Shown: one piece after another, positions 7,850 to 17,348 of the stretch | Layout of the letters: every line of letters begins with the position of its first letter | How positions within the stretch are numbered: the stretch's first letter is position 1 | NCBI GenBank assembly: GCA_031374935.1 | Contig: JANMHB010000141.1 | Span: forward strand, 16,180-80,179 | DNA from: JACMLX01 sp031374935 | GTDB taxonomy: Bacteria; Gemmatimonadota; Gemmatimonadetes; Gemmatimonadales; Gemmatimonadaceae | Reading direction: 5' to 3' | DNA length: 64,000 bases | Position numbers and translations under genes: made by a program | Notes under the pieces: generated by a model | Told to the model about the DNA's origin: nothing | What the model saw: only the letters and a program-made list of their open reading frames with translations | The model's database searches: none

Positions 7850-9598
7850 TCAGAGGAAGATGAGATTGAGCGCGATCATCGCGGCGATCACGCCTGCCGC
7901 GAAGGTCGTCGGGCGCTTCAGGAACGGAATGTCCTGATCCTGCGGCTTCTCGGTCAGCGAGTAGACCAGCCCCTTCAACTCGGCATCCGGGCGCGGCGCT
8001 GTCATCAGGCTGATCACGAGGCTCACCACGACGCAGGTACCGAACGCCACGATCGCGGTCCAGAAGGTCTGCGCCATTTCGCTCGGATAGGTGTGCAGCA
8101 GGCCGAAGAAGCCGCCCTTGATTCCAGGCGCCGAACCGTTCGGCAGGGTGAGGCCGTGGTGCAACATCGCTCCGCTCATGCCGCTCGCGAGTCCCCAGAA
8201 CGCACCATGGCCGGTGGTGCGCTTCCAGAACATGCCGAGTGCGAACGTCGCGAACAGTGGTGCGTTCACGAAGGCGAAGACCAGCTGGAGCACTTCCATG
8301 ATGTTGTTGAATGCGCCGGCGACATACGCGGCGGCAATCGACAAGGCGATGCCACCCACCGTCGCGGCGCGGCCCATCCAGAGATAGTGCGCATCCGACG
8401 CATTCTTGCGGATGTGGCTCTGGTAGATGTCGTACGTCCAGACGGTGTTGAACGCCGTCACGTTGCCTGCCATCCCGGACATGAAACTGGCCAGCAGCGC
8501 GGTCAGGCCGAGGCCGAGCATGCCTTCGGGGAACAGCTTGATCAGCAGCATCGGCGTCGCGAGATCGAAGTCCATGACGACGTTGCCTGCCGCATCCAGC
8601 ATCGGCGCGCCGCTGGCTGCCAGCTTCGCCGGAATGATCCCGCCATCCGCCCCGGTCAGCGCCAGCGCGATCATGCCCGGAAGAATCACGAGAAACGGAA
8701 ACAGCATCTTCGGCACCGCGGCGATCAACGGAGTCCGGCGCGCGGCAATCATGCTGTCCGCGGCCATCGCCCGCTGCACCACCAGGAAGTCGGTGCACCA
8801 GTAGCCGAACGACAGCACGAAGCCGAGGCCCATCACGAGCCCGAACCACTCGACGCCCAAGGGGTTGGTACTGGCGCTGGCCATGCCTTGCCACGCATGG
8901 GTGTACGCGCCGGGCGCGAGCCCCTTCGTGGCTGCCGCTTCCGTGAGCCTGGCCGTCAGGCCGGCCCAGCCCCCCACGTTCTCCAGGCCGAGGAACACCA
9001 GCGGCGCAAACCCGAAGGCGATCATGAAGAACTGCAACACCTCGTTGTAGATCGCGCTGGTGAGCCCGCCCGCGAACACGTAGGCCAGCACGATCACCGC
9101 CGAGACCAGCACGCTGACGTCGAAGCTCCAGCCCAGCAGCAGGTTGAAGAGCTTACCCATCGCGTACATCGAGATGCCCGACGAGAACACCGTCATCACT
9201 GCAAAGCTGATGGCGTTCAGGGTGCGCGTCTTTTCGTCGAAGCGCAGCTTGAGGTATTCCGGCACACTGCGCGCGCGCGAGCCGTAGTAGAACGGCATCA
9301 TGAACAGCGCCACGAACACCATCGCCGGGATGGCGCCAATCCAGTAGAAGTGCGCGGTGGCGATGCCGTACTTCGCCCCGGAGGCGCCCATGCCGATCAC
9401 TTCCTGCGCGCCAAGATTGGCCGAGAGGAAGGCCAGCCCGGTGACCCACGGGGGCAGCGAACGGCCCGACTGGAAGAAGTCGGAACTCGATTTCGTGGTC
9501 CGTCGCAAGGCGAATCCGATGCCAAGGACGAAGACGAAGTACACGGCCATCACGGCGTAGTCGATCGCCGTCAGGTGCGTGACCGGGACAAGATCCAC
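7850..9598 (-). CDS. Sodium/solute symporter (SSS family, SGLT-like)
   Basis: Sodium-coupled uptake of a sugar or related solute through the inner membrane. The chain is highly hydrophobic with about 13-14 helices. SSS hallmarks are the early SDFFQSGRSLPPWVTGLAFLSANLGAQE segment, the GGLTSAIYNEVLQ segment and FRR-type loops. The GTG at 9598 is chosen: GGAG lies 5 bases upstream and the mature SSS N-terminus (TAIDYAVMAVYF) follows closely, giving 582 residues; the frame is open to an ATG at 9685 with arginine-rich sequence unlike the family. Divergent from an operon of two sugar oxidoreductases, a DUF1080 lipoprotein and an MFS transporter, so a carbohydrate or polyol substrate is likely. Confidence 0.93.
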   Translation of the reverse strand: MDLVPVTHLTAIDYAVMAVYFVFVLGIGFALRRTTKSSSDFFQSGRSLPPWVTGLAFLSANLGAQEVIGMGASGAKYGIATAHFYWIGAIPAMVFVALFMMPFYYGSRARSVPEYLKLRFDEKTRTLNAISFAVMTVFSSGISMYAMGKLFNLLLGWSFDVSVLVSAVIVLAYVFAGGLTSAIYNEVLQFFMIAFGFAPLVFLGLENVGGWAGLTARLTEAAATKGLAPGAYTHAWQGMASASTNPLGVEWFGLVMGLGFVLSFGYWCTDFLVVQRAMAADSMIAARRTPLIAAVPKMLFPFLVILPGMIALALTGADGGIIPAKLAASGAPMLDAAGNVVMDFDLATPMLLIKLFPEGMLGLGLTALLASFMSGMAGNVTAFNTVWTYDIYQSHIRKNASDAHYLWMGRAATVGGIALSIAAAYVAGAFNNIMEVLQLVFAFVNAPLFATFALGMFWKRTTGHGAFWGLASGMSGAMLHHGLTLPNGSAPGIKGGFFGLLHTYPSEMAQTFWTAIVAFGTCVVVSLVISLMTAPRPDAELKGLVYSLTEKPQDQDIPFLKRPTTFAAGVIAAMIALNLIFL

Positions 9599-9890
9599 GG
9601 GGGCTCCACGAAGCGCCGCGGTGCGGCGGAGGAAGGGGCGGGCGTGCGCGCTGCGGTTTCGGCGGGCCGGACACGACTCCGGCACTCCCGAACCCGCGCA
9701 TCCTATCCACCGACCCCGGATTTCGCAGCGGACCGCCCGCGCGCGGCGCCCGAACGCGGGAGCGCGGGTGGTCGCCAGCCATTCCCGCGCGGCGGCCGCT
9801 GCCGGAATCGTGGTCCCCCTGAAAGATTACTGCCGTCCGAGGTGCGCCCTTCCGCGCCCTTCCTCGATCGGCTCTCCACCACGCCCCCGC
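9599..9890. promoter_or_regulatory. Divergent intergenic region of the sugar locus
   Basis: These 292 bases separate the leftward symporter and the rightward oxidoreductase operon and should hold both promoters. I see no strong -35/-10 pair or clear palindromic operator. An AT-richer patch, CTGAAAGATTACTGCC near 9819-9834, is the best place to look for the rightward promoter. Confidence 0.4.
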
Positions 9891-11390
9891 ATGGACCCGA
9901 AAGCAGTCACCCGTCGCGATTTCGTTGCCGGCACCTCGACCCTCGCGCTTGGCGCACTGATCGCGCCGCCCATGATCGTGCCGCGCCATGTCCTCGGTCG
10001 CGGCTATCAGGCCCCGAGCGATACGCTCAACATCGCGTACGTCGGTGCCGGCGGCATGGGCATGCAGAACTGGCTCCAGATGTTGAGCGAGAACACGGTC
10101 GCGGTCTGCGATGTCGACTTCGGCTATCTCGAGAAGTCGCTCACCGGGCGGCTCAAGGCGCCCGCCCCCTTCACCGCCCCCTCCAATCTCAGCGCCACCG
10201 ACGCCACGGAGTGGGTCGCCAAGCGCACCGCGACCGCACAACAGAACTACGCCAACGCGCAGAAGCTGCAGCAGCACTACACCCGTGCTGCCAAGTATGC
10301 GGACTACCGCGAGATGTTCGACCAGCAGAAGGACATCGATGCCGTCGTGGTGGCGACGCCCGATCACATGCACGCGATGATCTCGTTGCGTGCCATGCAG
10401 CTCAAGAAGCACCTGTACGTCCAGAAGCCGCTCACGTACTCGGTGCTCGAAGCGCGTGCGATGGCCAAGGCGGCGCGCGATGCGAAGGTCGTGACGCAGA
10501 TGGGGAATCAGGGCCATTCGTCCGATGGCACCCGTCGCATCAAGGAGATCATCGCCAGCGGTGTCCTCGGCCCGATCAGCGACGTGCATGTCTGGACCGA
10601 TCGGCCGCGTGGCTGGTGGCCGCAGGGCGTCGATCGCCCGAAACCGGCCGTCGCGCCATCGATCCCGGACAAGCTGAGCTGGGATCTCTTCCTCGGCGTC
10701 GCGCCTGCGGTGCAGTACGATCCCACCTATCACCCGTTCTCCTGGCGCGGCTGGGTGGACTACGGCGTCAGCGCGATCGGCGACATGGGCGCACATCTGA
10801 TCGATCAGCCGTTCTGGGCGCTCGAACTCGGGCTCCCGACCAGCATCACGGCATCGTCATCGCTGTGGGGTGGCGATCGCAAGGCACCAGCGTCCTATCC
10901 GTTGGCGACCACGGTGCAGTACGAGTTCGCCGCGCGGAGCGACCGGCCGGAGGTGCGGATGTACTGGTACGATGGTGGTCTGCTGCCGCCGCGCCCCGCG
11001 ATGCTGCCCGATGACGTCACGCTGAATGGCGACGGTGGTGGCATCTTCGTCGGCACGAAGGGCATCCTGCTGTATGACACCTACGGCACCAACCCGCGCC
11101 TCTTCCCGGCGCCAATGGTGGCCGAGGCCGAGCGCGTTCCGCAGACAATCACGCGGATCACCACCTCGCATGAGCAGAACTGGTTCGACGCCTGCAAGGG
11201 AAAGGGCACGGCCAGCTCACCCTTCGAGTACGCCGCGCCGCTGACGGAAGTGATGCTGCTCGGCCTCGTGGCGCTGCGTGCCGGATCGGGCAAGAAGCTC
11301 TACTACGACGGTGATGCGATGCGTGTCACGAACGTGCCCGAAGCCAATGCCTATCTCACGCGCGAGTACCGCGCCGGCTGGAGCCTGTAA
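9891..11390 (+). CDS. Tat-exported Gfo/Idh/MocA family oxidoreductase
   Basis: NAD(P)-dependent dehydrogenase of sugars or polyols. A twin-arginine signal opens the 499-residue protein (TRRDFVAG at 7-14, then a hydrophobic run), so the folded, cofactor-loaded enzyme is probably exported. The Rossmann motif is VGAGGMGMQN (about 45-54). The active-site EKP motif reads QKP (in LYVQKPLTYS), a variant common in exported members. The ATG at 9891 places the Tat signal at the N-terminus; the frame is open upstream but lacks family sequence. Three bases separate its stop from the next oxidoreductase. With DUF1080 and MFS genes downstream it probably serves oxidation of a glycoside or sugar acid at the cell surface. 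Confidence 0.93.
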   Translation: MDPKAVTRRDFVAGTSTLALGALIAPPMIVPRHVLGRGYQAPSDTLNIAYVGAGGMGMQNWLQMLSENTVAVCDVDFGYLEKSLTGRLKAPAPFTAPSNLSATDATEWVAKRTATAQQNYANAQKLQQHYTRAAKYADYREMFDQQKDIDAVVVATPDHMHAMISLRAMQLKKHLYVQKPLTYSVLEARAMAKAARDAKVVTQMGNQGHSSDGTRRIKEIIASGVLGPISDVHVWTDRPRGWWPQGVDRPKPAVAPSIPDKLSWDLFLGVAPAVQYDPTYHPFSWRGWVDYGVSAIGDMGAHLIDQPFWALELGLPTSITASSSLWGGDRKAPASYPLATTVQYEFAARSDRPEVRMYWYDGGLLPPRPAMLPDDVTLNGDGGGIFVGTKGILLYDTYGTNPRLFPAPMVAEAERVPQTITRITTSHEQNWFDACKGKGTASSPFEYAAPLTEVMLLGLVALRAGSGKKLYYDGDAMRVTNVPEANAYLTREYRAGWSL

Positions 11391-11393
11391 CTC

Positions 11394-12647
11394 TTGGGCG
11401 CGCATCCTGTTCGCACCCGTCTCGGGGTTGGGTTCGTTGGCAGCGGCTTCAATACGCGGTTTCACATCCAGGCGTTCCGTGCCATCCGTGATGCGGATGT
11501 GCGCGGCGTCTGGAGCCCCAACCGCGATCGTGCCGAGAGCGCGGCGGCGCTGGCCCGCGATCTCGATGTCGGTGACTGCAAGGCGTACGCGTCGATCACC
11601 GACATGGTCGCCGACCCCGACATCGATGCCATCTGGTTGAGCGGTCCGAATCAGGCCCGCATCGAGAATGTCGAAGAGATCGTCGCCGCTCTCCGCGACG
11701 GCAAGGGCACGCTGCTCGGCCTGGCCTGCGAAAAGCCGCTGGCGCGCAACGTCGCCGAAGCGATGCGCGTGTGTGAACTCGTCGACAGCGTTGGGCTCAA
11801 GACCGGGTATCTCGAGAACCAGCTGTTCTCACCGCACGTCGAGACCGGCCACAAGCTGCTCTGGGCGCGCGGCGCCGCCACGACCGGTCGGCCATATCTG
11901 GCGCGCGCCGCCGAGGAACACAGCGGTCCGCATGCGCCGTGGTTCTGGACCGGCGAACTGCAGGGTGGCGGCACGCTGCTCGACATGATGTGCCACTCGG
12001 CGCTGCTCGTGCGTCATCTGCTGACCAAGCCGGGTGCTTCACTGGCCACGGTGCGGCCGGTGAAGGTCACGGCACACATCGCCAGCCTGAAATGGTCGCG
12101 GCCGCACTATGCGAAGATTCTCCGCACGGAGATGAAGGTGCCGATCGACTACACGAAGACGCCGTCGGAAGACTTCGCCAGCCTGCACGTGGAGTTCCTC
12201 ACGGACGATGGCTACACGGTGCTCGGTGAGGCCACCACGTCATGGAGTTTCGTCGGACCGGGCCTGCGGCTCTCCGCTGAACTTCTCGGCCCGGAATACT
12301 CGATGCAGTGGAACTCGCTCGATCCAGGCCTGAAGCTCTTTTTCTCCCGCGAGGTCAAGGGGGCAGTCGGAGAAGATCTGGTGGAGAAGCAGCAGGCCGA
12401 AACGGGCGGCATGCCGGTGGTGCCGGCGGAACAGTTCGCGTACGGTTACGAAACCGAGGATCGGCACTTCGCCCGCGTGTTCCTGGGCCTCGAAGAACCC
12501 CGACTCACCTTCGCCGATGGACTCGATGTCGTGAAGCTGCTGATGACGGCCTATCAGAGTGCGGAGCAGGGCCGCACCATCGACTACCCGGGGGAGAACC
12601 TCGAGACCTACACGTCAGCGGTGTCGCGCTACCAGTGGCAGCGATGA
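11394..12647 (+). CDS. Cytoplasmic Gfo/Idh/MocA family oxidoreductase
   Basis: Second NAD(P)-dependent sugar dehydrogenase of the locus, 417 residues and without a signal peptide. It has a Rossmann start (VGFVGSGFNTRFH) and the canonical EKP motif in LACEKPLARN; a C-terminal GFO/IDH_MocA beta-sheet domain follows. The start is a TTG three bases after the upstream stop, which implies coupling; no better start is seen before the Rossmann strand. It overlaps the DUF1080 lipoprotein gene by ATGA. One exported and one cytoplasmic enzyme suggest oxidation outside and further conversion or reduction inside. Confidence 0.9.
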   Translation: MGAHPVRTRLGVGFVGSGFNTRFHIQAFRAIRDADVRGVWSPNRDRAESAAALARDLDVGDCKAYASITDMVADPDIDAIWLSGPNQARIENVEEIVAALRDGKGTLLGLACEKPLARNVAEAMRVCELVDSVGLKTGYLENQLFSPHVETGHKLLWARGAATTGRPYLARAAEEHSGPHAPWFWTGELQGGGTLLDMMCHSALLVRHLLTKPGASLATVRPVKVTAHIASLKWSRPHYAKILRTEMKVPIDYTKTPSEDFASLHVEFLTDDGYTVLGEATTSWSFVGPGLRLSAELLGPEYSMQWNSLDPGLKLFFSREVKGAVGEDLVEKQQAETGGMPVVPAEQFAYGYETEDRHFARVFLGLEEPRLTFADGLDVVKLLMTAYQSAEQGRTIDYPGENLETYTSAVSRYQWQR

Positions 12648-13408
12648 CGCGTCGATTCCGACCGCGCGGTGCTCCAGTGGTCGCATTACTCGTCGTCCTC
12701 GCCGGCTGTGGTGGAGAGGCGCCGCAGGCGGACGCTGATTCGTCGGCTGCGACGCGGGCTGCCGCCGCGAAACCGCAACCGGTGAAAGGCGATATGCCGC
12801 TCTCGAACACGGTCGTCTGGACGCCATTGATCGACGCCGGCCTGAGTCAGTGGCGCGGATGGAAGAGCGATACGCTACCGAGCGGATGGACGGTGGCGGG
12901 CGACGTACTGTCCAAGGACGGGCCGATTGGTGATCTCGAATCGCGCACGATGTACGCGAATTTCGAACTCGAGTTCGACTGGCAGGTCAGCAAGCTTGGG
13001 AACGCGGGCGTGTTCTACCGGACCACCGAGGAATACGACAAACCATACTGGAGTGCGCCGGAGTACCAGTTGCGTGATGATGCACTCGATCCGGACGACA
13101 AGAACCTGTTGCTCGCTGCTGGCGCGGCCTACGCGGTGTACGGTCCGCCGGCCGGTGTGGTGAAGCCTGCCGGCGAATGGAACACGGCGCGGATTGTGGT
13201 CGCCGGCAACTTCGTCGAGCATTGGTTGAACGGCCAGCAGGTGGTGCAGTACCAGCTCGCCAGCGCCGATTGGACCACGCGGGTGAAGGCCAGCAAGTTC
13301 GTCGAGTATCCCAACTACGGCCTCGCCAAGCGTGGCTTCCTTTCCATCCAGGGTGATCACTCTGGGAAGCTCAGCATCCGTGCGATGCGTATCCGGGAAT
13401 TGCCATGA
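12644..13408 (+). CDS. DUF1080 (3-keto-disaccharide hydrolase family) lipoprotein
   Basis: A 254-residue lipoprotein with lipobox LAGC (C22) after a basic hydrophobic signal. The rest is one DUF1080 domain, a concanavalin-like beta sandwich; GWTVAGDVLSKDGPIGDLESR and FELEFDWQVSKLGNAGVFYR are typical. Characterised members hydrolyse 3-keto-glycosides made by Gfo/Idh-type dehydrogenases, matching the two oxidoreductases upstream. The ATG overlaps the upstream stop (ATGA) and its own stop overlaps the MFS start (ATGA). The frame is open upstream to 12308, but that part is shadow of the oxidoreductase gene. Confidence 0.9.
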   Translation: MTRRFRPRGAPVVALLVVLAGCGGEAPQADADSSAATRAAAAKPQPVKGDMPLSNTVVWTPLIDAGLSQWRGWKSDTLPSGWTVAGDVLSKDGPIGDLESRTMYANFELEFDWQVSKLGNAGVFYRTTEEYDKPYWSAPEYQLRDDALDPDDKNLLLAAGAAYAVYGPPAGVVKPAGEWNTARIVVAGNFVEHWLNGQQVVQYQLASADWTTRVKASKFVEYPNYGLAKRGFLSIQGDHSGKLSIRAMRIRELP

Positions 13409-14697
13409 CCGCCACCACCGCAGGCGCAGGCGCAGGCTCGGTTCGTTACCGCCTCTCCTTGATGATGTTCATTCAGTACTTCATCTACGGATCATGGCTG
13501 GTCACGCTCGGCACCTTCCTCGGCAGTGCGCTGAAGGCGAACGGCAGCGACATCGGTACGGCGTATTCGCTCCCGGCAATCGCTGCGATCGTGTCGCCGT
13601 TCCTGGTGGGCATGATCGCCGATCGATTCTTCTCCACCGAGAAGGTGCTCGCGTTCCTTCACGTCGCGGGGGCGGCGGTGCTCTATTTTGCGGCAACGCA
13701 AGCCACCTTCGCCGGGTTCTGGCCGTTGTTCCTGATCTATGTGCTCTGCTACATGCCGACGCTGGCGCTGACCAACGCACTGGCCTTCGATCACATGTCG
13801 GATCCGGCCACCGAGTTCCCGCGTATCCGTGTCCTCGGCACCATCGGGTTCATCGCTGCTGGCTGGGCGATCGGATTCCTGCCTGACCAGTCGGTGGCCG
13901 GCGAGGCCGCGATGGTCACCGCGGAGAAGACCGCGCTGCCGCTGCTGCTTGGCGCCGGCGCCTCGCTGGTGATGGGGTTGTTCTGCCTCACGTTGCCGCA
14001 CACGCCGCCGCACAATGCCGGCAAGACGCTCTCGGTGCGCGACGTCCTCGGCCTCGACGCGCTGGCACTGATGAAGGACCGGTCCTTCGCCGTGTTCGTG
14101 CTCGGCTCGTTCCTCCTCTGTATCCCGCTGCAGTTCTACTATGCGTTCGCGAACCCGTTCCTGAACGAAATCGGTGTGCAGAACGCCGCGGCCAAGATGA
14201 CACTGGGGCAGATGTCGGAGATCGGCTTCATGTTGCTGATGCCCTTCTTCTTCGCCCGACTCGGAATCAAGAAGCTGCTGTTGATCGGCATGGCGACCTG
14301 GACGTTCCGCTACCTGCTGTTTGCCTACGGAAACGCCGGCAGTGGCATGTGGATGCTGTACCTCGCGTTGCTCGTGCACGGTGTCTGCTACGACTTCTTC
14401 TTCGTCACGGGCCAGATCTACGTGGACCAGCAGGCCGACATCCGGATCCGGGCGGCGGCGCAGGGTTTCATTGCGCTCGTCACACTTGGCGCCGGCCAGT
14501 TGATCGGCTCGAAGTTGTCGGGGCTCGTCGTCGATGCCAATCAGATTGCCGCGACCGTCCCCGGTGGTGCAGTGAGCCATGACTGGACGAAGATCTGGTT
14601 TGTGCCGGCAATGGGCGCGCTTGGCGTGATGTTGATCTTCGCTTCACTCTTCAAGGTCAGGGAGACGCCTGCCATGGCGCGGAGTGCACCGGCGTGA
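13405..14697 (+). CDS. MFS transporter, nucleoside:H+ symporter (NupG)-like
   Basis: Inner-membrane transporter of 430 residues and about 12 helices. The opening (YRLSLMMFIQYFIYGSWLVTLGTFL) and the conserved FDHMSDP...FPRIRVLGTIGFIAAGW segment match the nucleoside:proton symporter branch of MFS. Members of this branch often sit next to Gfo/Idh and DUF1080 genes and are then presumed to carry sugars or glycosides. Translation is coupled to the DUF1080 gene by an ATGA overlap. Together with the divergent SSS symporter the locus holds two uptake systems, perhaps for substrate and hydrolysis product. Confidence 0.9.
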   Translation: MTATTAGAGAGSVRYRLSLMMFIQYFIYGSWLVTLGTFLGSALKANGSDIGTAYSLPAIAAIVSPFLVGMIADRFFSTEKVLAFLHVAGAAVLYFAATQATFAGFWPLFLIYVLCYMPTLALTNALAFDHMSDPATEFPRIRVLGTIGFIAAGWAIGFLPDQSVAGEAAMVTAEKTALPLLLGAGASLVMGLFCLTLPHTPPHNAGKTLSVRDVLGLDALALMKDRSFAVFVLGSFLLCIPLQFYYAFANPFLNEIGVQNAAAKMTLGQMSEIGFMLLMPFFFARLGIKKLLLIGMATWTFRYLLFAYGNAGSGMWMLYLALLVHGVCYDFFFVTGQIYVDQQADIRIRAAAQGFIALVTLGAGQLIGSKLSGLVVDANQIAATVPGGAVSHDWTKIWFVPAMGALGVMLIFASLFKVRETPAMARSAPA

Positions 14698-17209
14698 GGC
14701 CGTGTCGGATTTCATGACCCGGAACGTTTCGGCGCTGCCGGTCGATCACCGCGGCGGTGACACGATCGGATGGTCCGGGGTCGGCACGACCCTCCCGCTG
14801 TCGATCGCGGGCCTGGTACGCGACGCGGCATCACGAGGGCTCAGCGTCGCTCACCCGCTGGTGGCGACGCTGCTTTCGCTCGTGAGCCGCATGACATCGG
14901 AGTCGACCGTCACCATCGGCCTCTCCTCCCGCGCGCTCGATGTTCTGCTGCACCGGCCGCTGGCGTCGGAGCAATCGCGTGTGCACGCGCTGTCGGTGAC
15001 CGTCGAGCGGTCTGCCACCTGCCGCGACCTCGAAGCCTCGATCACCGCAGCGTTGACCGAAGTCGCCGGATCGGCAGCGGTCGACGCGTTGCTGCCACCG
15101 CTGCCGATCGTGCTCGACTGGCGGTCGCCTGGACCGCAAGGCGACCTGCCGAGCGGCTGCGAGGCCAGTCAGCTCGTCGCCACGGTCGCGGTCGACCACG
15201 ATGCCGATGCCGTCGTGATCGAGATGGCATACGATGGCGCGCTGTTTGTGCGCGACACGATCGAGTCGCTCGCGCTACGCTACGGGCGCCTGCTGGCTGG
15301 TGCACTGGCGGCACCGATGGTGCCCATGTCGCAGATCCCGTTGCTGACGTCGGCGGAGCGTGACCATGCCATCCATGACCGGAACCAGACGGGCGTCACA
15401 CGGCTGGAGCCGCAACTCGTGCACGAACGCTTCGAGGCGCAGGTCACACGATCCCCGTCGGCGGTCGCCGCGAGTTCCGACCAGGAGACGCTCACCTATC
15501 GGGAACTGGATCGCCGCGCCGAGCGACTGGCGCAGGTGCTGGTCGCCCGCGGTGTTGGCGCCGAATCGATGGTCGGCCTCTCTGTCACGCGCTCGCTGAA
15601 CCTGCTGGTCGCGATGCTGGCCATTCTGAAGGCGGGCGGCGCCTTCGTACCACTCGATCCTGAACTCCCTGCGCCACGCATTGCCTTCATCCTGCGCGAT
15701 ACCGGAATGTCGCTGGTGCTTGTCGATACTGACACTGAGGTCCGCATGGCCGAGGTGGGGCCATCGGTGTCGCGCCTGCGCGTCGATGAGATACCCGATG
15801 AGCCACCCGATGATCGTGCCCTCGCCTCCGTCGAGCGGCTTCGCTCACGGCGTGCGCCTGAGAGTCTGGCCTACGTCATCTATACCTCGGGTTCCACCGG
15901 GCAGCCAAAAGGGGTCTTGCTCACGGACCGGGCCCTCTGCAATCACGCACAGTGGCTGGCTGCCACGGTCGGCCTGTCCGCCGCCGATCGTGTGTTGCTG
16001 CACGCGTCCATCAGCTTCGATGCGGCAATGGCGGAGATCTTTCCGCCGCTGCTCGCTGGTGCGACGGTGGTGCTCGCACATCCCGATGCCCACCACGAGC
16101 TGAACGAGATTCCGCGGATCGCGCGACGTGAACGTGTCACCGTCATGACGCTCGTCCCGTCCGCCCTCCGCGTGGCTGTGACCAGCCCGGAATTCGCACG
16201 CTGTGCCGACCTGCGTTTCCTGATCTGCGGCGGCGAGGCGCTGGAGGCGCGACTCTGCCACGCCGTCCGCGCCGTGCTGCCCGCCGTACGGATCGGCAAC
16301 TTCTATGGTCCGAGCGAGGCGACCATCGACGCCACCAGTTTCGTCGGTGGCGATGAACTGCCTGACGCTGGTCCGATTCCGATCGGCAAGCCGATCGCCA
16401 ACGCCGTGTGTCACGTGCTCGATGACAGGCTCGAACCGCTGCCGACAGGTTGGATTGGCGAGCTCTGCGTCGGTGGCGTCGGCGTCGCACGCGGCTACCT
16501 GAATCACCCGGAATTGACGGCACGACGGTTCGTGGCCGATCCGTTCCGGGCCGGCGAACGACTCTATCGTACCGGTGATCGTGCGCGGTATCTCAGCGAC
16601 GGGAACCTGGTGTACGTCGGTCGGGCGGATGCGCAGGTCAAGGTGCGCGGCTACCGAATCGAACTCGGCGAGGTCGAACAGGCGTTGCTGCACACCGGCT
16701 CGATTGCGCAGGCGGCGGTCGTGCCTCGCGTCGATCGCGACGGAGACACCCAACTCGTCGCCTACATCGTGCCCTCGGCTGGCACCGCATGTCGCACGGC
16801 GGAGCTTCGGGAGTCGCTCGCGCGCAGCTTGCCCGCCTGGATGGTGCCGGGAATGTTTGTGCCACTCGAGCGCCTGCCGCTGACGATCAACGGCAAGCTC
16901 GATCTGCGCGCGTTGCCTGATCCGGCCGAAGCCGTCGACGACAGCTCGGTTGACGAATCGTTCGTCGATCCGATCGAACGTGGTCTGCTCGGGATCTGGC
17001 GACGCACCCTCGCCCTGCACACCATTCAGCCGGACGACGATTTCTTTGCGCTGGGCGGCCATTCGCTGAAGGTGTTTCGCTTGCTGGCCGAAATCGAGAA
17101 GTCGTTCGATGTGTCGCTGCGTGCAACGTCAGTCTTCGGGTCGGCCACCATCCGCACGCTGGCGAACCGGATTCGTGATGAGCAGGAGCGCGAGGTCTGG
17201 ACGATTTGA
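14684..17209 (+). CDS. Orphan NRPS protein: partial condensation domain, adenylation, thiolation
   Basis: An 841-residue protein. Residues about 1-215 resemble the C-terminal half of a condensation domain, with no HHxxxDG active site. The A domain (about 245-765) is complete: A3 in YTSGSTGQPKG, A5 NFYGPSEAT, A7 YRTGD, A8 VKVRGYRIELGE and A10 NGKLD. Aligned by eye to GrsA, the pocket reads D446, A447, A450, T489, I514, G516, F540, I548, D549 and the A10 Lys; the leading Asp fits an alpha-amino acid, but specificity is not assigned. A T domain ends the protein, with carrier serine S794 in LGGHSL. No thioesterase, reductase or further module follows. The GTG start overlaps the MFS gene; GTG 14702 and ATG 14714 are alternatives. 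Confidence 0.9.
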   Translation: MHRREAVSDFMTRNVSALPVDHRGGDTIGWSGVGTTLPLSIAGLVRDAASRGLSVAHPLVATLLSLVSRMTSESTVTIGLSSRALDVLLHRPLASEQSRVHALSVTVERSATCRDLEASITAALTEVAGSAAVDALLPPLPIVLDWRSPGPQGDLPSGCEASQLVATVAVDHDADAVVIEMAYDGALFVRDTIESLALRYGRLLAGALAAPMVPMSQIPLLTSAERDHAIHDRNQTGVTRLEPQLVHERFEAQVTRSPSAVAASSDQETLTYRELDRRAERLAQVLVARGVGAESMVGLSVTRSLNLLVAMLAILKAGGAFVPLDPELPAPRIAFILRDTGMSLVLVDTDTEVRMAEVGPSVSRLRVDEIPDEPPDDRALASVERLRSRRAPESLAYVIYTSGSTGQPKGVLLTDRALCNHAQWLAATVGLSAADRVLLHASISFDAAMAEIFPPLLAGATVVLAHPDAHHELNEIPRIARRERVTVMTLVPSALRVAVTSPEFARCADLRFLICGGEALEARLCHAVRAVLPAVRIGNFYGPSEATIDATSFVGGDELPDAGPIPIGKPIANAVCHVLDDRLEPLPTGWIGELCVGGVGVARGYLNHPELTARRFVADPFRAGERLYRTGDRARYLSDGNLVYVGRADAQVKVRGYRIELGEVEQALLHTGSIAQAAVVPRVDRDGDTQLVAYIVPSAGTACRTAELRESLARSLPAWMVPGMFVPLERLPLTINGKLDLRALPDPAEAVDDSSVDESFVDPIERGLLGIWRRTLALHTIQPDDDFFALGGHSLKVFRLLAEIEKSFDVSLRATSVFGSATIRTLANRIRDEQEREVWTI

Positions 17210-17348
17210 GCCGGCCAGTCCGATCGATATCGTGTTGCCGCGCCAGGTGCCGCTGGGGCAACGGAATGTCATTGGGCCGCGCGCAGGACGATTCACGATG
17301 TTCGCCGTTCGCTTGATCCGTGCTCGCCCGTCACTGTCTGGAGCGTCA

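Noticed and set aside
8093..11014. A 973-residue open frame crossing the symporter and oxidoreductase genes
   Set aside because: It overlaps two well-supported genes on both strands, has low-complexity basic composition and no motif.
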